Below are positions 54,701 through 63,739 of a stretch of 64,000 bases of DNA, in pieces. The position numbers were made by a program, and so were the translations under genes. The stretch's first letter is position 1, and the number at the start of each line of letters is the position of its first letter. The notes under the pieces were generated by a model. It was not told the DNA's origin. It was given only the letters and a program-made list of their open reading frames with translations, and made no database searches. Source of the stretch: Symploca sp. SIO3C6 (lineage in GTDB: Bacteria; Cyanobacteriota; Cyanobacteriia; Cyanobacteriales; Coleofasciculaceae). The DNA lies in contig JAAHHJ010000014.1 in assembly GCA_010692425.1 (NCBI GenBank), positions 186,001-250,000 of the forward strand, read 5' to 3'.

Positions 54701-56942
54701 AGAAGAGAAACTACATTTGCTGGTGAGGCGGCAACTAAAAGCAGCAGTTTTTACAGGCTTGATCCTAGCAATTTCAACCCTTTCAGCCATAGCCTTGGCG
54801 ATGCAAGCCGAATCGAATCGGCAAAAGTTAGAAAAGAGTCAAATCGATGCTCTTAGTAAGGCTTCGGAGGCTCTTTTTACCTCAAATCAACGCTTTGAAG
54901 CTTTACAAAAAGCTCTGGAAGCTGGAACAAAACTGCAACAAGCTGCTTGGGGAAAAAGTGATGCTCTGATGCGAAAGCAAGTTATGGCAGCATTACAGCA
55001 GCCAGTTTACTGGCTAGTAGAGCGTAATCGCCTACAAGGACATCAGGGTATTGTTTGGGATGTGAGTATTTCACCTGATGGTCAAACGATTGCTTCTGGC
55101 AGTTATGACCACACTGTCAGACTCTGGAAAACTGACGGCACTTTAATTGAGGAAGTTCAGGCCCATGAAGACCGGGTTTTGGGCGTGACTTTTTCTCCTG
55201 ATGGTCAAACCCTTGCCACAGCCAGTTTTGATCATAGTGTGAAACTGTGGAAGGTTGATAACACAGAAAAACCCCATCTTAACCACCACTATACCCTAAA
55301 AGGACACAATGGTGGAGTTTATGATGTCAGTTTCTCCCCCGATGGTGAACTAATTGCCACAGCTAGTAGGGATAATACGGTTAAGCTTTGGAAGCGCGAC
55401 GGCACAATGATCAAAACCTTAACTGGTCATAGTGATGGAGTTAATGGTGTTAGTTTTTCTCCCGATGGTGAACTAATTGCCACAGCCAGTAGGGATAATA
55501 CGGTCAAACTCTGGAAACAAGATGGCACCTTGGTTGACACCCTTACTGGGCACAAAGATATGGTCTGGGCAGTAGATTTTAGTCCAGATAGTAAAATAAT
55601 TGCTACAGCCAGTCGAGACAGTACTGTCAAACTTTGGAAACTTAAAAGTCAGGATAGCTCCTACAGGGCTTTCCAAACTCTCCAAGGTCATAATACTGCT
55701 ATCTTAGGTATTGATTTTAGCCCAGATGGCAAGACAATTGCTACAGCTAGTCAAGATAAGACTATTAAACTCTGGAATCTTGACGGTACAGTACGCCAAA
55801 CCCTCACAGGACACACTAATGGTGTCTATGATCTCAGTTTCTTACCAAATGGTCAAACCCTAGTTTCAGCTAGTGCCGATCATACACTAAAACTTTGGCA
55901 ACTCAATGGCAAGAGATTGCACAAAAATCTCAATGCTCATCAAGATGGGATTTGGGCAGTGAGTTTCAGCCCGGATGGTAAAACGATTGCTTCAGCTAGT
56001 GAAGATAATACTGTCAAACTCTGGAGCGATGAGGGTAATCTGATTAAGACCTTTGAGGGACATAGTGCTGAAGTTGTCGATGTCAGTTTTTCAGCCGATG
56101 GTCAAACAATTGCCACTGCTAGTTATGACAAAAGTGTGAAACTCTGGAATCGAGATGGTAATTTGCTCAAAACTCTTGCTCATCGTGATCAAGTTTTTGG
56201 TGTGAGTTTCTCTAATGATGGTAAGACAATTGCCACTGCCAGTCGAGATAATACTGTCCAACTCTGGAATCTTGACGGCAGTTTAAATAAAATTCTACAA
56301 GGACACCGCGACTGGGTGCGGGATGTGAGTTTCAGCCCAGATGATCAAATAATTGCTTCGGCTAGTGATGATAAAACGGTAAGACTCTGGAAAAGAGACG
56401 GTAGTCTGTTGGACACTCTAGAGGGGCATAGTAGTTGGGTTTATAGTGTCAGCTTTTCACCTGATGGTCAGTTCATGGCTACGGCTAGTAATGACAATAC
56501 TGTCAAACTCTGGAAGAGAACAGGCAGAGACGATTCTTACCAAGATTATAAGACCCTCAAGGGTCATAAGGCACAAGTTCGCAGTGTAAGTTTCTCACCT
56601 AATGGCAAGATGATTGCTACGGCAAGTGATGATCAGAGTGTGAGAATTTGGAGTAGGAATGGTACTTTGCTCAGCAATCTAACTGGGCATCGCGATGGTA
56701 TTAAGGGTGCAAGTTTCTCGCCTGATGGTAAAACTTTGGCTTTGGCTAGTGCGGATAATAGTGTGATTCTGTGGAATTTGGATGAGTTAGAGAGTTTTGG
56801 TGATTTAGATGATTTTATGGAATATGGTTGTAGTTGGTTAAAGGATTATTTGAAGAATAACTCTGGGGTGAGTAAGAGTGATTCTCTAGATGATAGCTTC
56901 GCTTCAGGTCAAATTTGCAAGGGTATTGGTACTCCTGAATAG
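51711..56942 (+). CDS. STAND NTPase with TPR-like region, TM helix and 14 WD40 repeats
   Basis: A 1743-residue protein; ATG 51711 lies 8 bases after GGAGGAG and is better than GTG 51708. Residues 1-240 form an N-terminal domain (LEIVLDQSVNRL, ALMVFGLESL, FPLVLWVTDEVM) like an ATPase fold without Walker A. Residues 300-545 are helical repeats. The nSTAND NTPase follows, with Walker A GPSGVGKSS at 605-613 and Walker B LLTILIFDQFEEFF. A membrane helix is at about 1015-1035 (AVFTGLILAISTLSAIALAM). Fourteen WD40 repeats follow (55042-56790), enough for two seven-bladed propellers. The tail has SWLKDYLKNN, a cyanobacterial hallmark. It is probably a ligand-activated oligomerising switch. Confidence 0.88.
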   Translation: MIYPHQLADIESENRNSLQALVWATKASQEKFSLILARCNYTSLREQMVQKLRSQLLESCSLSFLEIVLDQSVNRLFTTLKAQLGDQQPPALMVFGLESLSNLEQVLTAANQVREEFGKNFHFPLVLWVTDEVMRRIIRLAPDFYSWATSVEFAISTDELIGLIKYSADQVFAKVLEVGAGLFLDNRALNLGIGSPLRAELEAARQELLARGVSLEPQLEASLEFVLARAADDSMEESREHYERSLELWQQFLLAAGEQGSAFGKGEGEMGRGRIKLPEFNKFNNSSLAPGVGCADLKLTSAQAQIRSSYEYTTSQIERLGCVLHSLGLWWRTYAERHRAEYESSYQRAKDYFEQSVEVFRLTGNQELVAKFINALGGVLQRLQLWQELETVAQEAFELHQTYFNPFRQARVHGFLAEVALSKSAARETEKLARQAISILEDACYSALTTLSLEERRDLEGVCSHHKSWYLFSLARAQETLGLCQESLKSLEAALVETKPHYEPSLYIRILQHLRNCYFKQGDYLRAFQFKQQQRSIEQQFSFRAFIGAGRLQPEQQVSNPILPDTKEQEKVAREIIAAGREKDIQKLVERLSRNDRKLTVIYGPSGVGKSSIVQAGLIPVLKEKTIGPRAVLPVLQQVYSDWIQELEKRLNQAITEFEYSQQQQQVIPYRLNQEAIALSCNLELVNTDHQLEAVENNQVVVQKKDGNTNQQSLILKILEQLQANANKNLLTILIFDQFEEFFFTYKEVEQKWLFYDFLKRCLDIPFLKVILSLREDYIHYLLECDRLTNLEVINNDILNKNILYYLGNFHREDARRIIQSLTSARFPLEASLIDELVADLAAELGEVRPIELQLVGAQLQADRISTLEEYRQYGSQRTLVERYLAEIVEDCGRENQRTAELVLYLLTNDNNTRPLKTREDLETDLKALAVDTAIEAKTLNLILAIFVQSGLVFLIPATPASRYQLVHDYLVDIIRQQRGIEALAAFKEEQQKRKLSEEKLHLLVRRQLKAAVFTGLILAISTLSAIALAMQAESNRQKLEKSQIDALSKASEALFTSNQRFEALQKALEAGTKLQQAAWGKSDALMRKQVMAALQQPVYWLVERNRLQGHQGIVWDVSISPDGQTIASGSYDHTVRLWKTDGTLIEEVQAHEDRVLGVTFSPDGQTLATASFDHSVKLWKVDNTEKPHLNHHYTLKGHNGGVYDVSFSPDGELIATASRDNTVKLWKRDGTMIKTLTGHSDGVNGVSFSPDGELIATASRDNTVKLWKQDGTLVDTLTGHKDMVWAVDFSPDSKIIATASRDSTVKLWKLKSQDSSYRAFQTLQGHNTAILGIDFSPDGKTIATASQDKTIKLWNLDGTVRQTLTGHTNGVYDLSFLPNGQTLVSASADHTLKLWQLNGKRLHKNLNAHQDGIWAVSFSPDGKTIASASEDNTVKLWSDEGNLIKTFEGHSAEVVDVSFSADGQTIATASYDKSVKLWNRDGNLLKTLAHRDQVFGVSFSNDGKTIATASRDNTVQLWNLDGSLNKILQGHRDWVRDVSFSPDDQIIASASDDKTVRLWKRDGSLLDTLEGHSSWVYSVSFSPDGQFMATASNDNTVKLWKRTGRDDSYQDYKTLKGHKAQVRSVSFSPNGKMIATASDDQSVRIWSRNGTLLSNLTGHRDGIKGASFSPDGKTLALASADNSVILWNLDELESFGDLDDFMEYGCSWLKDYLKNNSGVSKSDSLDDSFASGQICKGIGTPE
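52478..52545. repeat. In-frame G-rich minisatellite insertion in the STAND gene
   Basis: GCAGGGGAGCAGGGGAGCGC and GGGAGAGGGGGAGATGGGGA give AAGEQGSAFGKGEGEMGRGR, a low-complexity peptide between two helical segments. The DNA matches the minisatellite class at 121-195 and 11462-11565 and leaves the frame open. Confidence 0.8.
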
Positions 56943-57134
56943 AGAGCCATCACCTTTGAGGAATCAATTCCGAAAAAGTTGCTTTTTGGTTTAAGTCTAG
57001 TTAACTCGTTAATGGGGTAACGAGGAGATACGGTGCGATTCTTTCTGGGTAGGAGCCTCTAGCAAATAGAGGCATAGATTATAATGAGGTTAAGTTTTGG
57101 TTAAGTCAAGACTTACCAAAGTGGATAATTAGAT

Positions 57135-58010
57135 ATGATAAGTTTTCCCGAATTTGAAGGTAAGTTTAGCCTACGCCAACGTCATAAACTTCCTTCATCT
57201 CCTGGTATTTACTTTGTTCTAGATAATAACAGTCAACTTCTCTATGTTGGTAGAGCTAAAAATTTAAGAGAACGCTGGTTAGGAAAAAGCCATCACCGCT
57301 ACAAACAACTGGCTAGAAAAGGATTAGATAAAATTACTTTAGGTTATATTAAAGTTTCAGTTGAGGAATTGGAGCGAAGTGAAAAAGAGTACATTAGGCA
57401 GTTTAATCCTGCACTCAATGAAAGTAAAGTCAAGCAATTTATCCCTAAAAAAAGTCCTCGTTTTTCAGAATTACAGCGCCTTTTGAAGCTAGCCAGTAAG
57501 CCTTTATTTCCATCAATACAATGGAAAATACGTAATGGAGAGACTTTACCAAGAGAGCCTTGGGACTTATTTCGTGGGTTTGTGGCTGGTGCCTATCAAG
57601 AACAACAAAAACTTCAGGTTGTGGTAGTTTGTAAACAAAACATGGGCAACTTACTAGAAAAAAGTTGTATTCATCGAATTAAAAGGCATTTCTATATTCA
57701 AGAAAAACCACCAAAACTCTATTGCTTCCCTCCGATATTTCTCTTCGATGCTAGACAAGCAATTTTCTTATTTGTCGAGTTTTTTACTTGTGGAGAACAA
57801 CTGTTTGAGCAAATGTATCCTCACCTATTAGATCGCCAAGTTGTCGGAGTAACTATTAAAAAACTAGTCAATCCTGCTTGTTTGAAAAGTGGAATACAAA
57901 ACTTGCCCACTCAAGAAGATAAGCTAGTGCAAGATTATCTTCTAAATATTTGTGACAACTTACAACTTTTACCTGATGATTTTACTTTGGATGATAAATT
58001 GATGTGGTAG
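57135..58010 (+). CDS. GIY-YIG nuclease-domain protein
   Basis: A 291-residue protein. The GIY-YIG motif is in LPSSPGIYFVLDNNSQLLYV then GRAKNLRERW, with the conserved arginine and the final glutamate probably in EYIRQFNPALN (residues 1-95). The remaining 190 residues are of unknown fold, with hydrophobic and cysteine-containing segments (FVEFFTCGEQLFEQMYPHLL). GIY-YIG domains usually cleave DNA in repair (UvrC), restriction or homing. It lies 193 bp downstream of the STAND gene in the same direction, and the region between has no clear terminator, so linkage with the cassette is possible but unproved. Confidence 0.78.
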   Translation: MISFPEFEGKFSLRQRHKLPSSPGIYFVLDNNSQLLYVGRAKNLRERWLGKSHHRYKQLARKGLDKITLGYIKVSVEELERSEKEYIRQFNPALNESKVKQFIPKKSPRFSELQRLLKLASKPLFPSIQWKIRNGETLPREPWDLFRGFVAGAYQEQQKLQVVVVCKQNMGNLLEKSCIHRIKRHFYIQEKPPKLYCFPPIFLFDARQAIFLFVEFFTCGEQLFEQMYPHLLDRQVVGVTIKKLVNPACLKSGIQNLPTQEDKLVQDYLLNICDNLQLLPDDFTLDDKLMW

Positions 58011-58114
58011 AATACGCTTGTGGCGATCGCTTTAAGGTGCTAGCTATAAGGGATAATAGCTTCACCACAACTCTAACTGCCCTGGCAACATATTAGATTT
58101 ACCTACTTGGACTC

Positions 58115-58540
58115 CTAAGAAATCGAGATCTGAATGAGTTTTTTTAAAATCTTTAGGACATCGTATAAATTATTTTGGCGATTGCCCACTCCAAACAAAT
58201 CGGAGATAACATATTGAGATGTTACTCCCTTAACCAATTTAATAAAAATAAAGCTTCCCCCATTAGTAATCAGACCAAAACTTGGCTTTTCAGGGTTAGG
58301 ATTACCGAGCATATAAGCAAGAATTTGTGCCAAACCTGCCTCAGTAGAGAATATAGCTTGCTTGGATTCAATAACCATGACCCAAAATTGATTTTTCAAT
58401 ACTAATGTATCAAGATTACCTTTAACCATAATCCCTTGCTCTTGATCAGTCGCTGCAATTTCTACACTTGTCTCTGCTCTGAGATTAAAAGGTTCTAGAT
58501 AAAATTGTCCAACGAACAGTAGAGGTGATAAAACCGTCAT
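58115..58540 (-). pseudogene. PD-(D/E)XK nuclease-like protein, 5'-truncated
   Basis: A 141-residue frame. GNLDTLVLKNQFWVMVIESK carries the D-then-ExK of the PD-(D/E)XK fold, as in the cyanobacterial proteins annotated restriction endonuclease subunit R-like (usually about 205-215 residues). Here the N-terminal 60-70 residues are absent: only QIEKPIN can be read before the ATG, then a TGA. Dispersed repeat copy 3 starts 20 bp upstream, so the missing part was probably removed when that repeat was inserted or by a deletion. The remaining core is intact, so a truncated product could be expressed, but its activity is doubtful. Confidence 0.65.
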
Positions 58541-58560
58541 GTTAATCGGTTTCTCTATCT

Positions 58561-58748
58561 GTCAAAGTTACCCTACACCCTACACCCCACACAGGTGAAC
58601 GAAATTTTGCGTGGGATTTGAATTCTCCGCGTCTGGAGCGTCTGGAGCGTCTGGAGCGTCTGCTTAATTATTTCCGCACGCCTTTTTTAGCTCACCCACC
58701 CCACACCCGGCCTCAACCAGTAAACTTTATCAATGTCGCAGGTACTTA
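58561..58748. repeat. Dispersed repeat copy 3 with internal insertion
   Basis: GTCAAAGTTACCCTACACCC at the start and CCTCAACCAGTAAACTTTAT then CAATGTCGCAGGTACTTA at the end match copies 1 and 2. About 95 bp between are unique and include GTCTGGAGC repeated four times (58629-58662). The last bases form the stop codon of the cyclase gene. Confidence 0.8.
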
Positions 58749-61700
58749 GACACCTGGCTTTACTGCAAAACTCAGGAAAGTTTCCTCAATTCCTTTAAGC
58801 TGTAGAGCACGTGACTTGATAATGGCATCTTGGTAAAGGAAATTAGCAACATCTGCTGAAACCAGTATCGAATTAGGCTCTGCAGCTTCCTGCAGTCGCG
58901 AGGCAATATTGACGCAGGGACCGATCGCCGTATAATCTGAGCGCTTACTGCCTCCTAACATCCCCACAACTGCAACTCCTTGGTGAATACCACAGCGGAA
59001 TCTCACAGGGGAGGAGCCATCATGCTCCACTAAACCACGTCGTTGCCAGTTTTGATTAAGCTGACGTAGGCAACGATGCATTTGCCTAGCTGCTGCTATA
59101 GCTCGCTGCACTTGCTCTCTCGCTGAAAGTTCCTCTGGAGCCCCAAAAATGGCTAAAATTCCATCTCCCATAAACTTATCAAGGGTGCCGCCATGATCAA
59201 AGACAGCATCAGTCATAGCTTCGAGGTACTCATTAAGCAATTCTGCAATTCGGTGTGCTTGCAACTTATTTGCCAACTGGGTAAAGCCCACAATATCACT
59301 AAATAAAACTGTAATCTGGCGAGTTTCCGGACTCCAATCGAGTGCCAATTCTCCCTGTGCAGCCTTCTGCACCATTGTCGGAGGCAAAAAACGCTTGAGT
59401 ACTGACTCTGTCAGATAATTATTTAACTCCAAGACCTTCCGCTCATTTGCCTTAAGTGCTAACAAATTGCGTACTTCTGCCAGCAACTCTCGGTTATTAA
59501 AAGGCTTGGAGAGATAGGCATCAGCTCCAATTTCAGTTCCCTCAATGCGCGTGGTTTCATCAGCCTTAGCAGTCAATAACACAACTGGTGTTCCCTGTAG
59601 TTGTGGTTGGCTGCGAATCATACTAATTAGATCCAAGCCCGAAACCCCAGGCATCATCAAATCTGTCACAATTAGCTGGGGAAGATGCTTCTGGGCTAAA
59701 CGAAATCCTTCCTCACCATCCCTTGCCACCCAAACTTGATAGCCAGAGAGCTGTAGAATACGAGAGACATAGACTCTTAAATCCGAGTTGTCATCCACTA
59801 CTAAAATCGATGCTAAGGGATTACCCTCCAACATTTGAGAATCCCCTTGCATTTTACTGCCGTTAGTTTCATCCTCTGCTAACAGTGTTGATTCGAGTTC
59901 TAGCTCAGCTAATTCTACAGCAGCACGATCAGACTGAATTTCTGTGGGTATTTGCAGTACCTGCTCTGGTGGTAAGTGAGATGCTCCTGTTGGCAACAAA
60001 ATCGTGAAAGTTGTGCCTTGTGAATAAACTGACTCCACACTAACTTGACCTCCATGAAGTTCCACCAGCTCTTTCACCAATGCTAACCCCAAGCCACTGC
60101 CTTCATAACTGCGTTGGACTGAACTAGAGGCTTGTCGAAACCGCTCAAATAAGTAAGGAATTTGCTCCTTTTTAATGCCAATACCTGTGTCTGTAACTTG
60201 CATCCGCACTTGCTTGCCTGTTGGTTCGACAGTGATGGTAATATGACCCCCAGCCTCTGTAAACTTGACAGCATTGGAGAGGAGATTATAAATAACCTTG
60301 TCAAACTTTTCTAAATCTAAATAAACTTCTACACAGGATGTAAGTTGGGTGGAGATTCCCAGGTGTTTTTTCTCGCAGTAGGGACGGAAAACCTCAACAA
60401 TTTGACTAACAACTTCCACTAAGTTACAGGGACAGAAACTAGCTTGCATACGACCATCGTCCAGTCGCTGTAAATCCAGTAGCTGATTAACTAATCGTAA
60501 CAAACGCCGGGAATTGCGCAGAGCGATCAAACTTTGCTCGTGGGGCAAATCCTGTTTCTGCCTCACAGCTGACTCCAGAGGCCCCAGCATGAGGGTTAGA
60601 GGTGTCCGGAATTCGTGGGAAACATTTTGAAAAAATTCTGTTTTTTGTCGGTCTAATTCCATTAACCGCTCAGCTTGCTGCCTAGTTGTCTGATAGAGTC
60701 GTGATTGCTGAACAGCTATTGCTGCCTGAGAAGCTACTGCCTGAGCTAAGTCAATATCTGAACGATTCCAGTTACGAGGTGCGTTGATTTGACGTAGCGT
60801 GATGCTGCCAATAAGCTGATCATCAGCTAACAAAGGCACTACTAATAATGCCCTAGCTGGTACCCGCAGAGGCAAGTTCAACTCACTTAGTTCCTCTTGG
60901 AGCCTTAGATCTTCGATGATCACTGGCTGTTGCGTTTCCAAAAGTTGCAGCAGCACCGGATTCCCGGCAATAGGGGCAATTGATTGAGGTACTTGAACCG
61001 GGGTAAGTCCAGTTTGGGGTTGATGGGACTGATGGGAATTAAACTCAGAATGAGGAGCCGCTAAACTCCCTAGTACTCGGGCTGATTTACCATCATACAG
61101 ACCAACACATTGGACATACTCATCCTCTTGTGTCCATAGAGATAAAGCACAGCCATCTACCTTAAGCGCTTGTCCTAACTGTTGAGTAATTGCGGTAAAA
61201 ATTTTCTTAGGATCGAGGGTTGAGCGAATAGCAGTAGTGATGGTGTTAACTAGTTCTTGCCGCTTCGCTAAAGCCTGAACTTGTTCATAGGCTCGTGCTT
61301 GGGATATAGCTAGAGCCGCTTGATCAGCAACCATTTCCACTAACGTCTTTTCATCATCAGACCAGATATAGGGCTGACCACAGCGATGCAATGCTAGTAC
61401 CGCCATCAATTCAAGCTGACTAATTAATGGTACCACTAGGGTTGAGCGAATATTTGAGTGTTGGTAGGCAATTACTCGCTTTCTAATTTCTGGATCATCA
61501 GTTTGCAATTGCTCATCTGTCAACACATCATTAACCACAACTACTGTGCGGGTTTCCCACACGGTCTCTACTAAGAGGGAAGGGTTAGAGTTAATGGGGG
61601 ATTGGGGGTTAACAATTGGGGACTCTTCCGGTGGAGACAGGGGGGGATCGTTATTATGGAAAAAGCTACCCTCTTGCTCTTGTTGCCTCTGTGTCTCCTT

Positions 61701-62393
61701 ACTAGGGGCAAGTGAGGATTCTGGCTGTTGATAAACGAACCATTCATCCACCAAACGATGATCTTGGAAGGGACGCAGAATGCAAAAATCTACCTCCAGC
61801 ACCTTACCCACAGTTTCTACAATCGTTTGCAAGATTTGCTGGAGAGGAGAGCTTCCGATTCCTCCAGATTGAGCGTTACGAATTGCATTGGTAACACTAT
61901 TTAGTAGCGTTTCTCGGCGCAACGCCTGACGCAGTTGGCTAGTACGAACCTTGAGAACATTATAAGTATCCATTGCCTGCTGCACTACTAACTTGAGTTC
62001 ATGACCATCCCATGGTTTTGTGACAAATTTGAACACTTTACCGGCATTGATGGCATCTACCAAATCCTCAACATCAGTGTAACCAGTCAAGATAATTCTG
62101 ATGATATCTGGGTATTGAGCAGCAGTAAGGCTCAGAAACTCCGTGCCACTCATCAAGGGCATGCGCTGATCGGAAATAATCACAGCCACATCCCCTTCTG
62201 AAGCTAAAATTTTGAGTGCTGCCGGTCCACTTTCGGCTCTCAAGACTTTATAGTCTCGATAAAAAGTCCGGTAAAGCAAGTCAAGGTTGTCTGGTTCGTC
62301 ATCGACAACCAACAATTTAGGCTTACGAGTTTCTTGAGACATCATGCACTGCTCTTCTGCTGCCATAGCTTGTCGGATGAAAACTTTCTGCAT
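58746..62393 (-). CDS. cyaC: CyaC-type adenylate cyclase with receiver-GAF-GAF-kinase-receiver
   Basis: A 1215-residue multi-domain protein. Order: receiver (about 25-142, VIISDQRMPLMSG), GAF (175-375), GAF (385-570), HisKA with H in FFQNVSHEFRTPLTL (about 591), HATPase (NLLSNAVKFTEAGG, GSGLGLALVKEL), second receiver (865-985, LIVTDLMMPGVSG) and class III cyclase (about 1025-1190) with both metal aspartates, LFSDIVGFT and KFMGDGILAIFG. This build matches CyaC of Anabaena and Spirulina. ATG 62393 is used; GTG 62402 and ATGs at 62366, 62345 and 62342 are alternatives. The first GAF carries a proline/serine-rich insert (residues about 225-270). cAMP synthesis under kinase control is predicted. 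The stop codon lies in a dispersed repeat. Confidence 0.85.
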   Translation of the reverse strand: MQKVFIRQAMAAEEQCMMSQETRKPKLLVVDDEPDNLDLLYRTFYRDYKVLRAESGPAALKILASEGDVAVIISDQRMPLMSGTEFLSLTAAQYPDIIRIILTGYTDVEDLVDAINAGKVFKFVTKPWDGHELKLVVQQAMDTYNVLKVRTSQLRQALRRETLLNSVTNAIRNAQSGGIGSSPLQQILQTIVETVGKVLEVDFCILRPFQDHRLVDEWFVYQQPESSLAPSKETQRQQEQEGSFFHNNDPPLSPPEESPIVNPQSPINSNPSLLVETVWETRTVVVVNDVLTDEQLQTDDPEIRKRVIAYQHSNIRSTLVVPLISQLELMAVLALHRCGQPYIWSDDEKTLVEMVADQAALAISQARAYEQVQALAKRQELVNTITTAIRSTLDPKKIFTAITQQLGQALKVDGCALSLWTQEDEYVQCVGLYDGKSARVLGSLAAPHSEFNSHQSHQPQTGLTPVQVPQSIAPIAGNPVLLQLLETQQPVIIEDLRLQEELSELNLPLRVPARALLVVPLLADDQLIGSITLRQINAPRNWNRSDIDLAQAVASQAAIAVQQSRLYQTTRQQAERLMELDRQKTEFFQNVSHEFRTPLTLMLGPLESAVRQKQDLPHEQSLIALRNSRRLLRLVNQLLDLQRLDDGRMQASFCPCNLVEVVSQIVEVFRPYCEKKHLGISTQLTSCVEVYLDLEKFDKVIYNLLSNAVKFTEAGGHITITVEPTGKQVRMQVTDTGIGIKKEQIPYLFERFRQASSSVQRSYEGSGLGLALVKELVELHGGQVSVESVYSQGTTFTILLPTGASHLPPEQVLQIPTEIQSDRAAVELAELELESTLLAEDETNGSKMQGDSQMLEGNPLASILVVDDNSDLRVYVSRILQLSGYQVWVARDGEEGFRLAQKHLPQLIVTDLMMPGVSGLDLISMIRSQPQLQGTPVVLLTAKADETTRIEGTEIGADAYLSKPFNNRELLAEVRNLLALKANERKVLELNNYLTESVLKRFLPPTMVQKAAQGELALDWSPETRQITVLFSDIVGFTQLANKLQAHRIAELLNEYLEAMTDAVFDHGGTLDKFMGDGILAIFGAPEELSAREQVQRAIAAARQMHRCLRQLNQNWQRRGLVEHDGSSPVRFRCGIHQGVAVVGMLGGSKRSDYTAIGPCVNIASRLQEAAEPNSILVSADVANFLYQDAIIKSRALQLKGIEETFLSFAVKPGV

Positions 62394-63739
62394 CAAGATC
62401 ACAGACTCTTCCCGAGCTTTGATGGCAACCTCACCCTCGAGTCAGTACTAAAGTTATCAATCCTAATTTTGATGCTGACTTTAACAAGCATAAGACCTCG
62501 AAACACATGGAATCTGGAGTAGTGGTTGACTTTGTATACCCCAATTGATTTTAATTTTTGTTTGAGTATATGTTTGTGTCCTTGAGTCTAGAGTTATGTT
62601 ATTGAATTGCAGGTGAGCCTCTATTAGGGAAGTCCAAGAAATAAATTGTCCAATTTACTTGCCAGAACGACGATCTGATTCTTCTTCCCCTGTCCCCCAT
62701 GCTTGTGTTGTTTTCCCTACGATTGGATATTTTTTTATGTGTAAGTCCCTTACTTAAATTGCTTACAGTGAGCAGTTTAGTGTAATACATTCTTCCTTGA
62801 GCCTCTGATCCTCATTTCAGGTCGTTAGAGACATACATGAAAATTCTTAGCTGATCCGGATAATGGGTTGTTGATGAATTGGGCATCTGGTAAAGCTGTG
62901 CTTTGACTAGTTGCCCACCAATTTGATGGTTGATGGGTGTTATAACTTATTCTCCCGGAGTTACTGGAACTACACTGTTATGGATGATCAAAGTTTGTTT
63001 GCCGGAGTAGTAGGATTGATTTGAAAACTGCAAAATGCCCTTTTCAAGTTCTAGTGAAGCTAGATCTAATACTTTGCAGACATACCCTAATTTAGTTCAA
63101 CACACCACTTGTACAATAGTATCCTTATAGCCAAACTAGAAATTTAGGCGAAGAACTTGGACTTGGCGCAGGCAAAGACCTGCCTTAGTTGGCTACTGAG
63201 AAGAAATTAAGTAAGCTAATGCACATTTAACTTGCATATTTTAGTAAGAGAGGGGGTGAGAGCTTAGCAGTTACACTTGGGTTGGACGGCAAAAATTCTC
63301 CCCCTTGCCCACTCTCTCACTTCTCCCTGAAGTCTTCCAAATGCTTTCTTAAATTTGTAACAGCTGACTCTAGAGTGGTAATCGGGTTACAATCTCCTGC
63401 TTTTGCTTCCCTAATCTTAACTAAGATTTTAAAGATGATAGCTAAACCAATACAGGGAGAGGCTTTTGGCATAAGTTATGCTAACAGAAATGGCTAACAT
63501 CCCCAAGAGCAGATGATCAATCTCATACTACTGGAGGATCGCCAAAGGAGCAGATCAGATGCTATATAAAGCTAGGGACTCGATACAATTGGTTAGACAT
63601 CTATGGAAACAGAATTTCCACCTAATTTTAAAAGTGAAGAAACAAAAGGATTCGTCCCCAGTGCTTGCCTGCTTAATGTTGAGATTTTGTTAATCCCGAA
63701 AGTTGCCCCTTGTATAGTCTCCAAAGTATTTTCGTGGTT
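62394..63739. other. 1.3-kb intergenic region, nothing recognised
   Basis: Neither strand has a convincing gene. The short frames at 62334, 62599 and 63282 have TTG or ATG starts and non-protein composition. CACATTTAACTTGCATATTT at 63221-63240 repeats in reverse at 357-377. CACTCTCTCACTTCTCC-like pyrimidine runs occur near 63310. A hidden small RNA is possible around 63130-63200 (GGCGCAGGCAAAGACCTGCC pairs GCAGG/CCTGC), but there is no family match. Confidence 0.4.

Noticed and set aside
55042-56790. Periodic repeats of about 120 bp resembling an array
   Set aside because: They encode WD40 repeats with conserved reading frame; no spacer-like unique segments.
63130-63200. Possible structured RNA with GCAGG/CCTGC stem
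   Set aside because: Only a short stem and no match to 6S, tmRNA, RNase P or riboswitch signatures that I can recognise.
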